From a virus, in the IMG/VR virus record IMGVR_UViG_3300044911_002268, positions 1 to 20,181 of that record: 20,181 nt of DNA; one strand, written 5' to 3'. The notes under the pieces are model-generated. The model was not told where the DNA came from. It made no database searches and was given only the letters and a program-made list of their open reading frames with translations. The position numbers were made by a program, and so were the translations under genes. Positions 12,263 to 19,562 of the stretch are shown here, piece after piece. Each line of letters starts with the position of its first letter. Position 1 is the first letter of the stretch.

Positions 12263-14415
12263 TTGTCAACTTCCTGTTTATTGTTCATGAGGAAGTCATG
12301 AACTGAGTTGATGTAATCAGCAGCCTTTGTAATCTTGGATTGAACCCAGCCATCAAGTTGTTTATCACTTGACATTTTAGAGACCAACGATTGAGCCTTC
12401 TTAATCATAGACATTAACTCGCTCTTGGCCATTGCGCCTTCATCATCAACACCTTCCCCAATAAAATTATTGAAACGATGCTTGATTACTGATTCCATTT
12501 GCAGCAATGAACTCAACTCTTCAACGCCAGGATAGTTTACAAACCCAGCCTTGATTTCGATTCCAGCATCAGCGGCAGTGATTGTTTGACCGATGCCAGC
12601 AACCTTATCAAGCATGAATGATTCGTTCATTGTGAACTTGATTTCTTCTTTCACCAGCATTCCATCTTTGCCAACCTTGTAGCCATCTGGAATTGGTTTG
12701 CACATTTTATCTTCAAAGCAGTAGTACTGACCAGCAGCACACTCTGTTGATTTTTCTTCAGATACAGACTTCCAACCGCCACCTTTTGATTTGTACCATT
12801 TTGCAGCCCAACCATTAGCATAGGCTGATGGATAAACATCAAACTTGCTCTTTGCTAATGTTTTTGCTCTTGACCAAAGTTCTGGATTGGTTGGAACATT
12901 CTTTTCTTCAAGGTGTTCTGTTTCTTCAGTTTTTACGAAAACTGGTTTGTTACCCTTGCCCTGACGATCTGCTACAGGGTCTTCCCTTCTTTTTCTTTTA
13001 GTAGCCTTTGCTCTATCTTTTTTGTCCATTGCTCTTGCTTGGGCGAGTGGGAGGCACTTTGGTTTACCCTCCCCCTCTTCACGTGCGCAATCCCCTTTGA
13101 TCTCGCCTTTGGTGTCCATGCGGACCCATTTTTGGTCGAACCATTTACGCAAATCTTCATTTACATCGTTTTCTGAAATTTGCTTTGCTGCCCAAAGGTC
13201 GTCAATTGGGTTTGGGTATGGACGACCTGCTTCCTTCGCGCGAGCGCGAGCGCGGGAAATTTGTAATGGCGAAAGTCCTTCCTCTACCTTTTCGGATTCT
13301 TTTTCTTTCTTAAGACGTTCATTTTCTTTTTTCTTTGTATCAACGTCTTTCCAGTAGCCTTCAAACATCTCATTTGTCTTTTGGCATGGAGTGTCTTTCT
13401 TATATTTCTTCACTAACTTGTCAGTGCCCATATCACCAGCACCACCAACTTCATGAAGATCTTTATCTAATTCGTATGCCTTACCCTCGGCAATATATGA
13501 ATTGACACGATCAAATGCAAACTGTTGCTGGGTGCCACGTGTTCCATCCCAAGCAGCAACGCCACGCTTGAATACTTCTTCCAAAATTGCGAAATCAATA
13601 CCACTTTTTTCAGCCTTGCTCAACAATGCTTCATAGATTGGATTTATAGGAGCAACATCATCAAGCATCTCAAACAGGCGATTTTTAAATGGGTGTTCAT
13701 TGTCCAGTTCATTGATCATCTCTTCGATAATATTGACCAATGTTTCTGGGGTATATTCTTCAGCCATTTGCTGAATGGATGTTTGGTCTTGTTTGTTCAA
13801 CAATTCACTGAACAAATTTTGAAACTGTGAATTTAAATCTTCATGCATAGGATGATTTGTAGCAGTGTTCAATGACACTGGTTCTTTTTCTGAATGCATG
13901 CTCTTCATTTGAGAGCCTTTATAGAATGAACTCAGGCGTTCAAATTCTTTACGGCGAATTTTAGGAAGCAGACGAGCAGCAAGACGTTTAATCAGAGCAG
14001 CCTTACCCTCTAACTTCTTATCAACTTGAATCTTTTGGGAAACGCTCAGTTCGGCGTATGGTTTACCCTTGATTCCCGAAAAACGACGCTTCAAAATCTC
14101 ACGTGCAGCACGTTCGGCACGGACTTGTAATTTCTGTTTTGTTGCTGAGCGTTTTTGGGCAATTGCGCGAGCGCGTTCTAATTTTGGCTCGAGGCGCTTC
14201 ATGATACGAGCACGCTTTTGTCTTTGCATGATCGTTAGGGCTCTTTTGCCCTCTTTAATGGATTGAGGGGTTAGGTCTACAGCACCCTCTCGTTGTATGT
14301 TCGCATTACCAACTTTTTGCTGAGGATTTACATCAATTTGATCTAACGGTTTGCCAGTTTTGGATCTGCCAGTAGATTTACCAACGCTGGTTTTCTTTTC
14401 TTCTTTATGGTTCAT
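12259..14415 (-). CDS. Mosaic basic multi-domain phage protein with DUF5824/DUF5872-like segments (718 aa)
   Basis: Segments in order. Residues ~50-150 form a very basic helical domain (IMQRQKRARIMKRLEPKLER, RAEKAAREIL-type and RLLPKIRRKEFERL). Around 285-320 a DUF5824-like segment appears (KRGVAAWDGTRGTQQQFAFD, RVNSYI). Around 395-415 is an RARARAKEAGRPYPNPIDD motif. Around 424-477 is a DUF5872-like segment (KWVRMDTKGEIKGDCAREEG, KCLPLAQARAMDKKDRAKAT). Around 520-550 is KFDVYPSAYANGWAAKWYK. Around 555-590 is a Cys-rich piece (TECAAGQYYCFEDKMCKPIP). The C-terminus is helical. All these modules recur separately in environmental phages; function is unknown and family names are recalled, not searched. 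ATG 14415 with AAGGGA is preferred over GTG 14472, which would leave a leader of only about 4 nt from the late promoter. Confidence 0.82.
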   Translation of the reverse strand: MNHKEEKKTSVGKSTGRSKTGKPLDQIDVNPQQKVGNANIQREGAVDLTPQSIKEGKRALTIMQRQKRARIMKRLEPKLERARAIAQKRSATKQKLQVRAERAAREILKRRFSGIKGKPYAELSVSQKIQVDKKLEGKAALIKRLAARLLPKIRRKEFERLSSFYKGSQMKSMHSEKEPVSLNTATNHPMHEDLNSQFQNLFSELLNKQDQTSIQQMAEEYTPETLVNIIEEMINELDNEHPFKNRLFEMLDDVAPINPIYEALLSKAEKSGIDFAILEEVFKRGVAAWDGTRGTQQQFAFDRVNSYIAEGKAYELDKDLHEVGGAGDMGTDKLVKKYKKDTPCQKTNEMFEGYWKDVDTKKKENERLKKEKESEKVEEGLSPLQISRARARAKEAGRPYPNPIDDLWAAKQISENDVNEDLRKWFDQKWVRMDTKGEIKGDCAREEGEGKPKCLPLAQARAMDKKDRAKATKRKRREDPVADRQGKGNKPVFVKTEETEHLEEKNVPTNPELWSRAKTLAKSKFDVYPSAYANGWAAKWYKSKGGGWKSVSEEKSTECAAGQYYCFEDKMCKPIPDGYKVGKDGMLVKEEIKFTMNESFMLDKVAGIGQTITAADAGIEIKAGFVNYPGVEELSSLLQMESVIKHRFNNFIGEGVDDEGAMAKSELMSMIKKAQSLVSKMSSDKQLDGWVQSKITKAADYINSVHDFLMNNKQEVDK

Positions 14416-14481
14416 CAGAGTTTCCCTTGGGCTTATCTGGTACAACGAGTGGGTCTGCCGTAGCCTAACCACCTCTGTTTT

Positions 14482-14489
14482 TATTTATA
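14482..14489 (-). promoter_or_regulatory. T4-type late promoter box TATAAATA
   Basis: A perfect TATAAATA on the minus strand in the 81-bp gap 14416-14496. Transcription is expected to start near 14476, giving a leader of about 60 nt with AAGGGA before the ATG at 14415. It should drive the 718-aa, DUF5754-like, Dps-like, 956-aa and 117-aa genes. Confidence 0.65.
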
Positions 14490-14496
14490 AAAAATG

Positions 14497-15801
14497 TTAT
14501 CTGCTAATTTCTTCCCAATCCATAGATGCTAACACATCGACACCGTTTGAAGCACCAGCCGCTATAACAGAAAGAGATTCTGGTACTGACGTTAAACCAT
14601 TTCTCGTTAACTGGAATTTGAAAAGTGCTTCTCTCAAAATGTCAAGTGATTGTGCGGCTTGGTTAGTTACACCAATGTATCCACTAGCAAGTATGGTGTA
14701 TCCACTAATAGCAGTGCCAGCCAAATCATATTCTACTGCTGAGTCTGCTGATGCTGCGTTCCAACTTGCTCCTGTTATAGTGCCACCCCTTACAATTCGC
14801 CACTCAACTCTAGTGTTGTTGCCGATAGCCAACAAAGAAACTGCAGTCATAATGACTATAGCATCCAATTTAGTAGATCTCAGTCTAATAGAAACAACGG
14901 GGACAAAAGTTCCTGCAGTTGGCATATCTTTTGGTGTGGTCAATGGTGTGCCAACTGCGAGTTGTGCTCCTCTTAATTCATAACCACCCTCACTTATAAC
15001 AGAACTACAAATTTGTTTCATCGTACTACTAGAAGAAGTAGCAGAAGTATTTTTCATCTCTAAACGCAAAGGCAATGATGCAGTTGTTATGTAAGTTGAT
15101 GGCAAAACGTTAGCATGATGAAAAACATGGCATTGAATAAAGACACCATCAATAACAAATCCGCATCTTACTGAACCAACCCCAAGCCATTCAATATCTA
15201 TGAAAAAAATCTGTGCCTTTGAAATGTCTAGTGTTTTTCTAGAAGGACCATTGCCAAGTAAATTGTCACAATTCCAATTAGATTGCAAAACTCTGGTTTC
15301 TGACGGAATGCCAGTTACCAAAGATCTTTCAACTAGGTACAAGTTCGTTCCGTCTAACTCTAGGTAAATACCATTGTTTTGACCGAAGTAACCAGCACGT
15401 TGTCTCAAATTTGGTTTGGCTGAAGCAAAAACAAATGTGTTTAAAGTTTGCAGGGATTTGCCAGGTTGGTAAGAGAAAACTTTGTTTGTTTCTCTAACGA
15501 TTTCTGCATTTGCAGTAGTGTCTAAATTTAAATTTACCAAACCTTCATTGGGAGAAAATGCATAGGTTGCTGTGGCTGTGTTTGAAGTTTCCCATAACCC
15601 ATTGTCTTTGTATCGATGCGAAGAATCAAACAATGTCAATGGTGTAGAAACTCTTGCTCTACCAAACGCATCAACTGCTTGACCAGTAGGGTTTGACCCA
15701 TTGATTGGATTGCCGTAGATATCGGCAAGCATCATCATCTCATAGAGATGAACATTGTGTGGTTGTTTGAACTCGTAACTATCCGTGCGCCACTGTGCCA
15801 T
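14497..15801 (-). CDS. Virion structural protein (434 aa)
   Basis: The N-terminus is MAQWRTDSYEFKQPHNVHLY, followed by ADIYGNPINGSNPTGQAVDA and FGRARVSTPLTLFDSSHRYK. The middle has FSYQPGKSLQTLNTFVFAS and LRQRAGYFGQNNGIYLELDG. This pattern (AVDAFGRARVSxPxTLFDSxHRY... YQPGKSLxxxNTF) is one I associate with a structural protein found in many marine T4-like phages. The whole chain is beta-rich with Thr/Ser/Asn bias, as in fibres or capsid decorations. No catalytic motif is seen. The ATG makes a TAATG overlap with the upstream 571-aa gene and has GGGAG 8 nt upstream. Precise location in the particle is unknown. Confidence 0.85.
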   Translation of the reverse strand: MAQWRTDSYEFKQPHNVHLYEMMMLADIYGNPINGSNPTGQAVDAFGRARVSTPLTLFDSSHRYKDNGLWETSNTATATYAFSPNEGLVNLNLDTTANAEIVRETNKVFSYQPGKSLQTLNTFVFASAKPNLRQRAGYFGQNNGIYLELDGTNLYLVERSLVTGIPSETRVLQSNWNCDNLLGNGPSRKTLDISKAQIFFIDIEWLGVGSVRCGFVIDGVFIQCHVFHHANVLPSTYITTASLPLRLEMKNTSATSSSSTMKQICSSVISEGGYELRGAQLAVGTPLTTPKDMPTAGTFVPVVSIRLRSTKLDAIVIMTAVSLLAIGNNTRVEWRIVRGGTITGASWNAASADSAVEYDLAGTAISGYTILASGYIGVTNQAAQSLDILREALFKFQLTRNGLTSVPESLSVIAAGASNGVDVLASMDWEEISR

Positions 15802-17516
15802 TATTTCGCTCCCATTCCGCTTCTTACATCATTGTACAATTCTTCTTTGTGGGCGTCCGTCATCGTTGGAGGAGCCATTTTGAAAAATGCCTTCTTGTTT
15901 CCAGCGGCTGCATGTTTTCTCATCGCAGTGCCAGATGCTGCACTGAGCCCACCGCCACCTTCCTGTCTTTCTTCGCCAACTGGCTTGACTGTAATCTTTT
16001 TGAAATTATAGTAACCATGGGCTGCTTCTTTACCGTTGTAGTCCTTTAATAATTGTTGAAATGCTCCAACACGATCTGAACCAACATGGACTGTTAAGTT
16101 CTCAACTCCCCTCTTATGCAAATCAGCCGCATGGTGAAGGATGGTTGGTTTTGCTTTATCAGCCACTACAATGTTAGCCTTTGGAAATGCTCTCTTTGCG
16201 TGTTTTAACTTTTGCTGAGGTGTCAGTGGATTTTTCTTTGCGTCTTGGGTTGCAGTCAAAACGATTGTATGTCCAGCACCCTCTTTTTCAGCATCTTGTG
16301 TGACTTGGTTGAACACCTCGGCATGACCCGCATGAATTGGGTTGACTCGCCCCAGTGTCAAGTGATGACTCTTACTCTGTTTTGCAGCCTTCATCAATGC
16401 GCCTTTCGCTCTGTTTGCGGCTGTAAACTTCTTAATGTTCACGACTTTCAATCCACGAGCCACAAATCCCTCGCCTTCAGACTCTTGCGTGCCAATTTGA
16501 TGACTGTATCCGCCATGCGCTGTTTTAGCCAAACCAGATGCAAGGGCATTTGTAGCCTCTTGTACATGATGATGAATTTGTAAACTTTTATCAAATGCCT
16601 TCTTGTTTTTCTCAACATGGGCAAGTGCTGAATCTCTTTCAGCAGCCTTTTGTAACTTTGACTTTTCAGTTTTCACTGAGTCAATACGCTTTTGATGATA
16701 TTTTTCTAGGAATTTCTTATATCCATCAACACTCATTTCTTCGCCACTATCAATCAATGAGTTGGTGTATTGACGAAGGGTGGTTTCATGTCCAACCAAA
16801 TGATCCCAAGAGTGACCTGCCATTAGGTCAGCGGCTTGTTTTGTATGCTGACGTACAACAGCCCTGTCTTCAGGATTCAGAGCCTGTTGTTCGGCTCCTA
16901 CAGATGTTGACATCATATGTACATCTGGGTGACTTTTGAACTCTGAAAAGTTACTGATTGGAGTAGCCTTACGTTGCGGACCTTTCAATTCGCTATGAAT
17001 TGCCAAACTGAGTTTTGATTTCTTCAGTTTCTTTCCTTCCGCAGAATTAACAGGAACTGAGTATGTAATCGTGTTAGGGGTGTGACGGATTTTACCACCA
17101 GTGGTGACTCTTTGCTCTGGTGTGCTGAGGAATCCACCCTGCCATTCACCAGCCCTCTTTGGTAATACTTTACCAATGTGACGAAGCAAATGTTTCATTG
17201 GTTCTGCAAGGTATGGCTTATGACCATGTTGACGATCAATGTCATCTTCAGAGTAGTTGTATTGTGCCCCTGCACCTTTATACTTTACGCCAACTTTACC
17301 ATCAGCCCTGCGAACTGCTTGGAATGACATTTTGTCATCAATTTTTCTCGAAACTCGAAACTGTCCTGTTGCGACACCACGAAGGGTGTTGAGAGCATGA
17401 ATTGCAGGCTTTTGCCCATCAAATACTCTATGTGAAGGATGTTCAATATGAAGTATACCACCTTCATGCTTGACTTCTTCGGAGAGAAATTTTATAATCT
17501 TATCGAGATTGAACAT
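15801..17516 (-). CDS. Two-domain protein: ligase-like domain fused to HxGH nucleotidyltransferase (571 aa)
   Basis: Residues ~20-375 match a phage family I recall as DUF6267 and carry motifs arranged like those of covalent nucleotidyltransferases (ligase fold): RKIDDKMSF (K58-I-D-D61, where ligases have KxDG), GEWQGGFL (123-130), LAIHSEL (171-177), EGEGFVARG (347-355) and LKVVNIKKF (356-364). Residues ~383-535 are a cytidylyltransferase-like Rossmann domain: LTLGRVNP with H395-A-G-H398 (HxGH), GSDR (479-482) and SGTAMR (528-533, ISxTxxR-like). Such domains transfer NMP onto small substrates, as in NMN or phosphopantetheine adenylyltransferases; the substrate here is unknown. The ATG has AGGA 7 nt upstream, 18 nt from a late promoter start. 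It is coupled to the downstream virion gene (TAATG). The ligase-fold reading is inference. Confidence 0.82.
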   Translation of the reverse strand: MFNLDKIIKFLSEEVKHEGGILHIEHPSHRVFDGQKPAIHALNTLRGVATGQFRVSRKIDDKMSFQAVRRADGKVGVKYKGAGAQYNYSEDDIDRQHGHKPYLAEPMKHLLRHIGKVLPKRAGEWQGGFLSTPEQRVTTGGKIRHTPNTITYSVPVNSAEGKKLKKSKLSLAIHSELKGPQRKATPISNFSEFKSHPDVHMMSTSVGAEQQALNPEDRAVVRQHTKQAADLMAGHSWDHLVGHETTLRQYTNSLIDSGEEMSVDGYKKFLEKYHQKRIDSVKTEKSKLQKAAERDSALAHVEKNKKAFDKSLQIHHHVQEATNALASGLAKTAHGGYSHQIGTQESEGEGFVARGLKVVNIKKFTAANRAKGALMKAAKQSKSHHLTLGRVNPIHAGHAEVFNQVTQDAEKEGAGHTIVLTATQDAKKNPLTPQQKLKHAKRAFPKANIVVADKAKPTILHHAADLHKRGVENLTVHVGSDRVGAFQQLLKDYNGKEAAHGYYNFKKITVKPVGEERQEGGGGLSAASGTAMRKHAAAGNKKAFFKMAPPTMTDAHKEELYNDVRSGMGAK

Positions 17517-17535
17517 TGGCGAATCCTATACTTGT

Positions 17536-17555
17536 GTTGTATTTATAAATACAAC
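17536..17555. promoter_or_regulatory. Palindromic bidirectional T4-type late promoter
   Basis: GTTGTATTTATAAATACAAC is a perfect 20-bp palindrome in the 52-bp gap between divergent genes. It contains TATAAATA on the plus strand (17544-17551) and on the minus strand (17547-17540), overlapping by 4 bp. Predicted starts near 17557 (+) and 17534 (-) would give leaders of about 12 and 18 nt, each holding a good ribosome binding site (AAAAGGTGA and AGGATT). Box identity and symmetry are seen; bidirectional firing is inferred. Confidence 0.7.
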
Positions 17556-17568
17556 GAAAAGGTGACAA

Positions 17569-18921
17569 ATGGCTAGAGGTTTAACACATCCAACTGCTCA
17601 CATTGGCAAACCGCTGATTGATCTTGATACAAAACAAGAGTATGTTTACGAGGGGTTTCAGTTCTTTCAAGACTTAAAAAAACTCCCAAGCAGTTACTCA
17701 ATTTTCAAAGAAATAAACAAGTCATCAACTGTTAAGTCTGCTGCACTTTTCAAATTCAACAAGTCAAATAAAAAGTTTGGTATTCTTTACTATGCTCGCT
17801 CTGTAACTTCATCTACAAAAATAAATGCTGGCACCTTCAACATGCAGTATGCAGGTCGCAAAGGTGCAACTGAAAATTTGGGCATCACTTCAGACACGTT
17901 GATCAAAGGTGGCAGAATTCAAAAAAGAATGCTAAATGGTCTTGATGTAAATTGTGCAGTGTTTTCTAACAAAGCAGAGTTGGGCAACTCGATTTTAAAA
18001 GGTTTGAAAGGTAATAACAAAGTCAATGCGGCGGTGTATGACACCGTTCAAGACTACTTGAATAGTGACCTTACCCAATTTGGTTGGAAAAAAGGTATAC
18101 AAGAAAGTGATGTCAATGAACTTGGCAAATATCTTGGTGAGTTGGTCATTGGCGTTTGTGTTCTGGGTAAAAAGTTCAGCCCAGTTTTCAGTGAGAACAT
18201 TTTTGCTGGAAAACAAATCAAAGAGTTTATTGTCCCAGACGACCCATCATTTTCTGGGGTTGACTCAGCCTTTGTATTAAATGATGGATCATTGATTCCA
18301 ATTTCATCCAAACTTGGTGCTGGTGCAAAAGCCTCCGTGTTCACTAACCTTTTACCAAAAGTGATGACAAGTAAAAAAGGAATTGGCGACTGCGTCATCA
18401 AACAAATTGCTGACAGTGCTAAAAAGATCGGTATCACTGTCGAAGATTTAAATGCAAAACGTGGCGCAAAAGATATCGTATATGAGTATGGCGTCCGTAA
18501 AATACTGAAACTTTCACAACTTGAAGTTCCAGACCCATATCAAGTTTTCAGGGATATAAAACAAAACCCAAACAAGTTGTCCAAGCCAGCCAAGGCAGTT
18601 GTTGATGCTATTAAGAAACATCCAGACATCGAAGAAAATGTGAAAGCAAAATTGCCCTATTCAGTGACATCAGCCTTTTCAAGAGAAATAGCAAGACGCT
18701 TGAACAATGATGAGACCAGTAAAAAAATCATCACTGAAATTCTAGCGGGAAAAAACTTTTACCAAGCCAACCTTGACGTAAACAAATGGAAAAAAGGAGA
18801 AGTCTTTTTCAAACTTCTCCTTTCTGGCGATGCCAATGTGGGGTTCATTGGATCAAAAGCGGCAATTGATGACCTTGAAGCAAAACAAGGTTTGGTCAAC
18901 TATGAATTAAAGTATAGTTAG
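17569..18921 (+). CDS. Unknown 450-aa protein, possible nuclease-like core; only plus-strand gene
   Basis: Not assigned to a named family. Starts MARGLTHPTAHIGKPLIDLD with AAGGTGA 5 nt before the ATG, just downstream of the palindromic late promoter. It has no signal peptide or membrane segments, is Lys-rich and of mixed alpha/beta character. A KYLGELVIGV helix near 185-195 is followed by G-V-D232-S-A-F-V-L-N-D-G-S-L-I-P-I-S-S-K248 and LGAGAKAS. The D-x15-K arrangement with an upstream Glu helix resembles a PD-(D/E)xK nuclease core in which (D/E)xK reads SxK, and an IS(S/L)KxGxxA tail is seen in some phage restriction-like proteins. This is a weak structural hint only. The 3' end overlaps the convergent gene by 15 nt. 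Confidence 0.85.
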   Translation: MARGLTHPTAHIGKPLIDLDTKQEYVYEGFQFFQDLKKLPSSYSIFKEINKSSTVKSAALFKFNKSNKKFGILYYARSVTSSTKINAGTFNMQYAGRKGATENLGITSDTLIKGGRIQKRMLNGLDVNCAVFSNKAELGNSILKGLKGNNKVNAAVYDTVQDYLNSDLTQFGWKKGIQESDVNELGKYLGELVIGVCVLGKKFSPVFSENIFAGKQIKEFIVPDDPSFSGVDSAFVLNDGSLIPISSKLGAGAKASVFTNLLPKVMTSKKGIGDCVIKQIADSAKKIGITVEDLNAKRGAKDIVYEYGVRKILKLSQLEVPDPYQVFRDIKQNPNKLSKPAKAVVDAIKKHPDIEENVKAKLPYSVTSAFSREIARRLNNDETSKKIITEILAGKNFYQANLDVNKWKKGEVFFKLLLSGDANVGFIGSKAAIDDLEAKQGLVNYELKYS

Positions 18922-19452
18922 CCAAGGTGGTGGACTGCGTTTAGTCCACTTGTGTAAGTGTGTTTTGCCTTGATTGTAGTAGTTACGATAATTCAAAATT
19001 GGATCATCTGATACAATATACTTCTTGTCCATTGCTGGGGGTGGGTTGGTGAAGTCCCACTCCTTCAGATTCATTGGCGGTGACTGTAAAGCATAAGCAA
19101 GACCATCTTGATCTATCTTATGTTTTTTGCCATAACGGTAAGTATACTCACCCATCAAGCCATATAAGTGATCAACAAGCCAACTGTAGTTTTCTACCGA
19201 ACTGCGGCACCAAACTGCTGATGGGTGGTTGATATGGGTTGCGGAATAAAATGTGACATCGCGATGATCATCCAGTCGCCAACGACGAGCCTTTCTACCT
19301 GTTGCGGTACTACCCTGATATTCGGTGCCATCTATAATTCTATGAGCAGTGCACAACAACTGTGCTGACTCTAGGATCATCTTGACTACATGACGATCAA
19401 CCATCCACTCCGCTGCTTGGCGTGGATCGTTAGAGAGATAAAAAATATTCAT
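18907..19452 (-). CDS. Conserved T4-like phage protein of unknown function (181 aa)
   Basis: It begins MNIFYLSNDPRQAAEWMVDR, then HVVKMILESAQLLCTAHRII, a basic GRKARRWRLDDHRD loop, THINHPSAVWCRSSVENYSW and EYTYRYGKKHK. From memory, this arrangement (MNIFYLDxDPxxAAxxxxDxHVVKMIxE...NHPSAVWxRxSxxNYxW) is common in T4-like phages and annotated as hypothetical. Many conserved His, Trp, Arg and Asp residues suggest an enzyme or nucleic-acid-binding protein rather than a structural one; I cannot name the reaction. The ATG forms ATGA with a 37-aa membrane peptide gene, and the 3' end overlaps the plus-strand gene tail to tail. Confidence 0.85.
   Translation of the reverse strand: MNIFYLSNDPRQAAEWMVDRHVVKMILESAQLLCTAHRIIDGTEYQGSTATGRKARRWRLDDHRDVTFYSATHINHPSAVWCRSSVENYSWLVDHLYGLMGEYTYRYGKKHKIDQDGLAYALQSPPMNLKEWDFTNPPPAMDKKYIVSDDPILNYRNYYNQGKTHLHKWTKRSPPPWLTIL
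18929..18950 (+). terminator. Weak terminator-like hairpin after plus-strand gene
   Basis: GTGGACT (18930-18936) pairs with AGTCCAC (18943-18949) around a 6-nt loop, 8 nt after the stop of the 450-aa gene; one G-U pair extends it. The following plus-strand sequence (TTGTGTAAGTGTGTTTT) is only partly T-rich. The hairpin lies within the 3' coding end of the convergent minus-strand gene. Confidence 0.3.
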
Positions 19453-19562
19453 TTAGTTTTAATATGCAACCAAGCAAAAAATTCACAAAGGAATTTTACC
19501 AGAAAAATAATTCCGATAAAAAGCAACCCAGTGATAAAAAGACCAAGTAATAGGTTAAGCAT
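19449..19562 (-). CDS. Single-span membrane micropeptide (37 aa)
   Basis: A 37-aa peptide: MLNLLLGLFITGLLFIGIIF, then LVKFLCEFFAWLHIKTK. One strongly hydrophobic helix (about residues 3-22) is followed by an amphipathic, weakly basic tail. It fills the whole gap between the flanking genes, with TAATG at its start (stop of the 162-aa gene) and ATGA at its end (start of the 181-aa gene), which argues for a real coupled gene. A GGGA lies close to the start but is not ideal. No homologue is recognised. Possible roles include a small lysis or inhibition peptide, but nothing specific is shown. Confidence 0.6.
   Translation of the reverse strand: MLNLLLGLFITGLLFIGIIFLVKFLCEFFAWLHIKTK

Noticed and set aside
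13237-13255. GC-rich simple repeat (GCGCGA units)
   Set aside because: It encodes RARARA within a recognisable RARARAKEAGRPYPN motif, so codon choice for Arg-Ala repeats explains it; no sign of an insertion.
14416-14472. Upstream GTG start (14472) for the 718-aa protein
   Set aside because: It would leave only about 4 nt of leader after the late promoter; ATG 14415 has AAGGGA at proper spacing.
14351-14983. Long plus-strand open frame of 210 codons
   Set aside because: It is antisense to the 434-aa virion gene and the 718-aa gene and crosses the minus-strand late promoter. The sequence has no recognisable domain.
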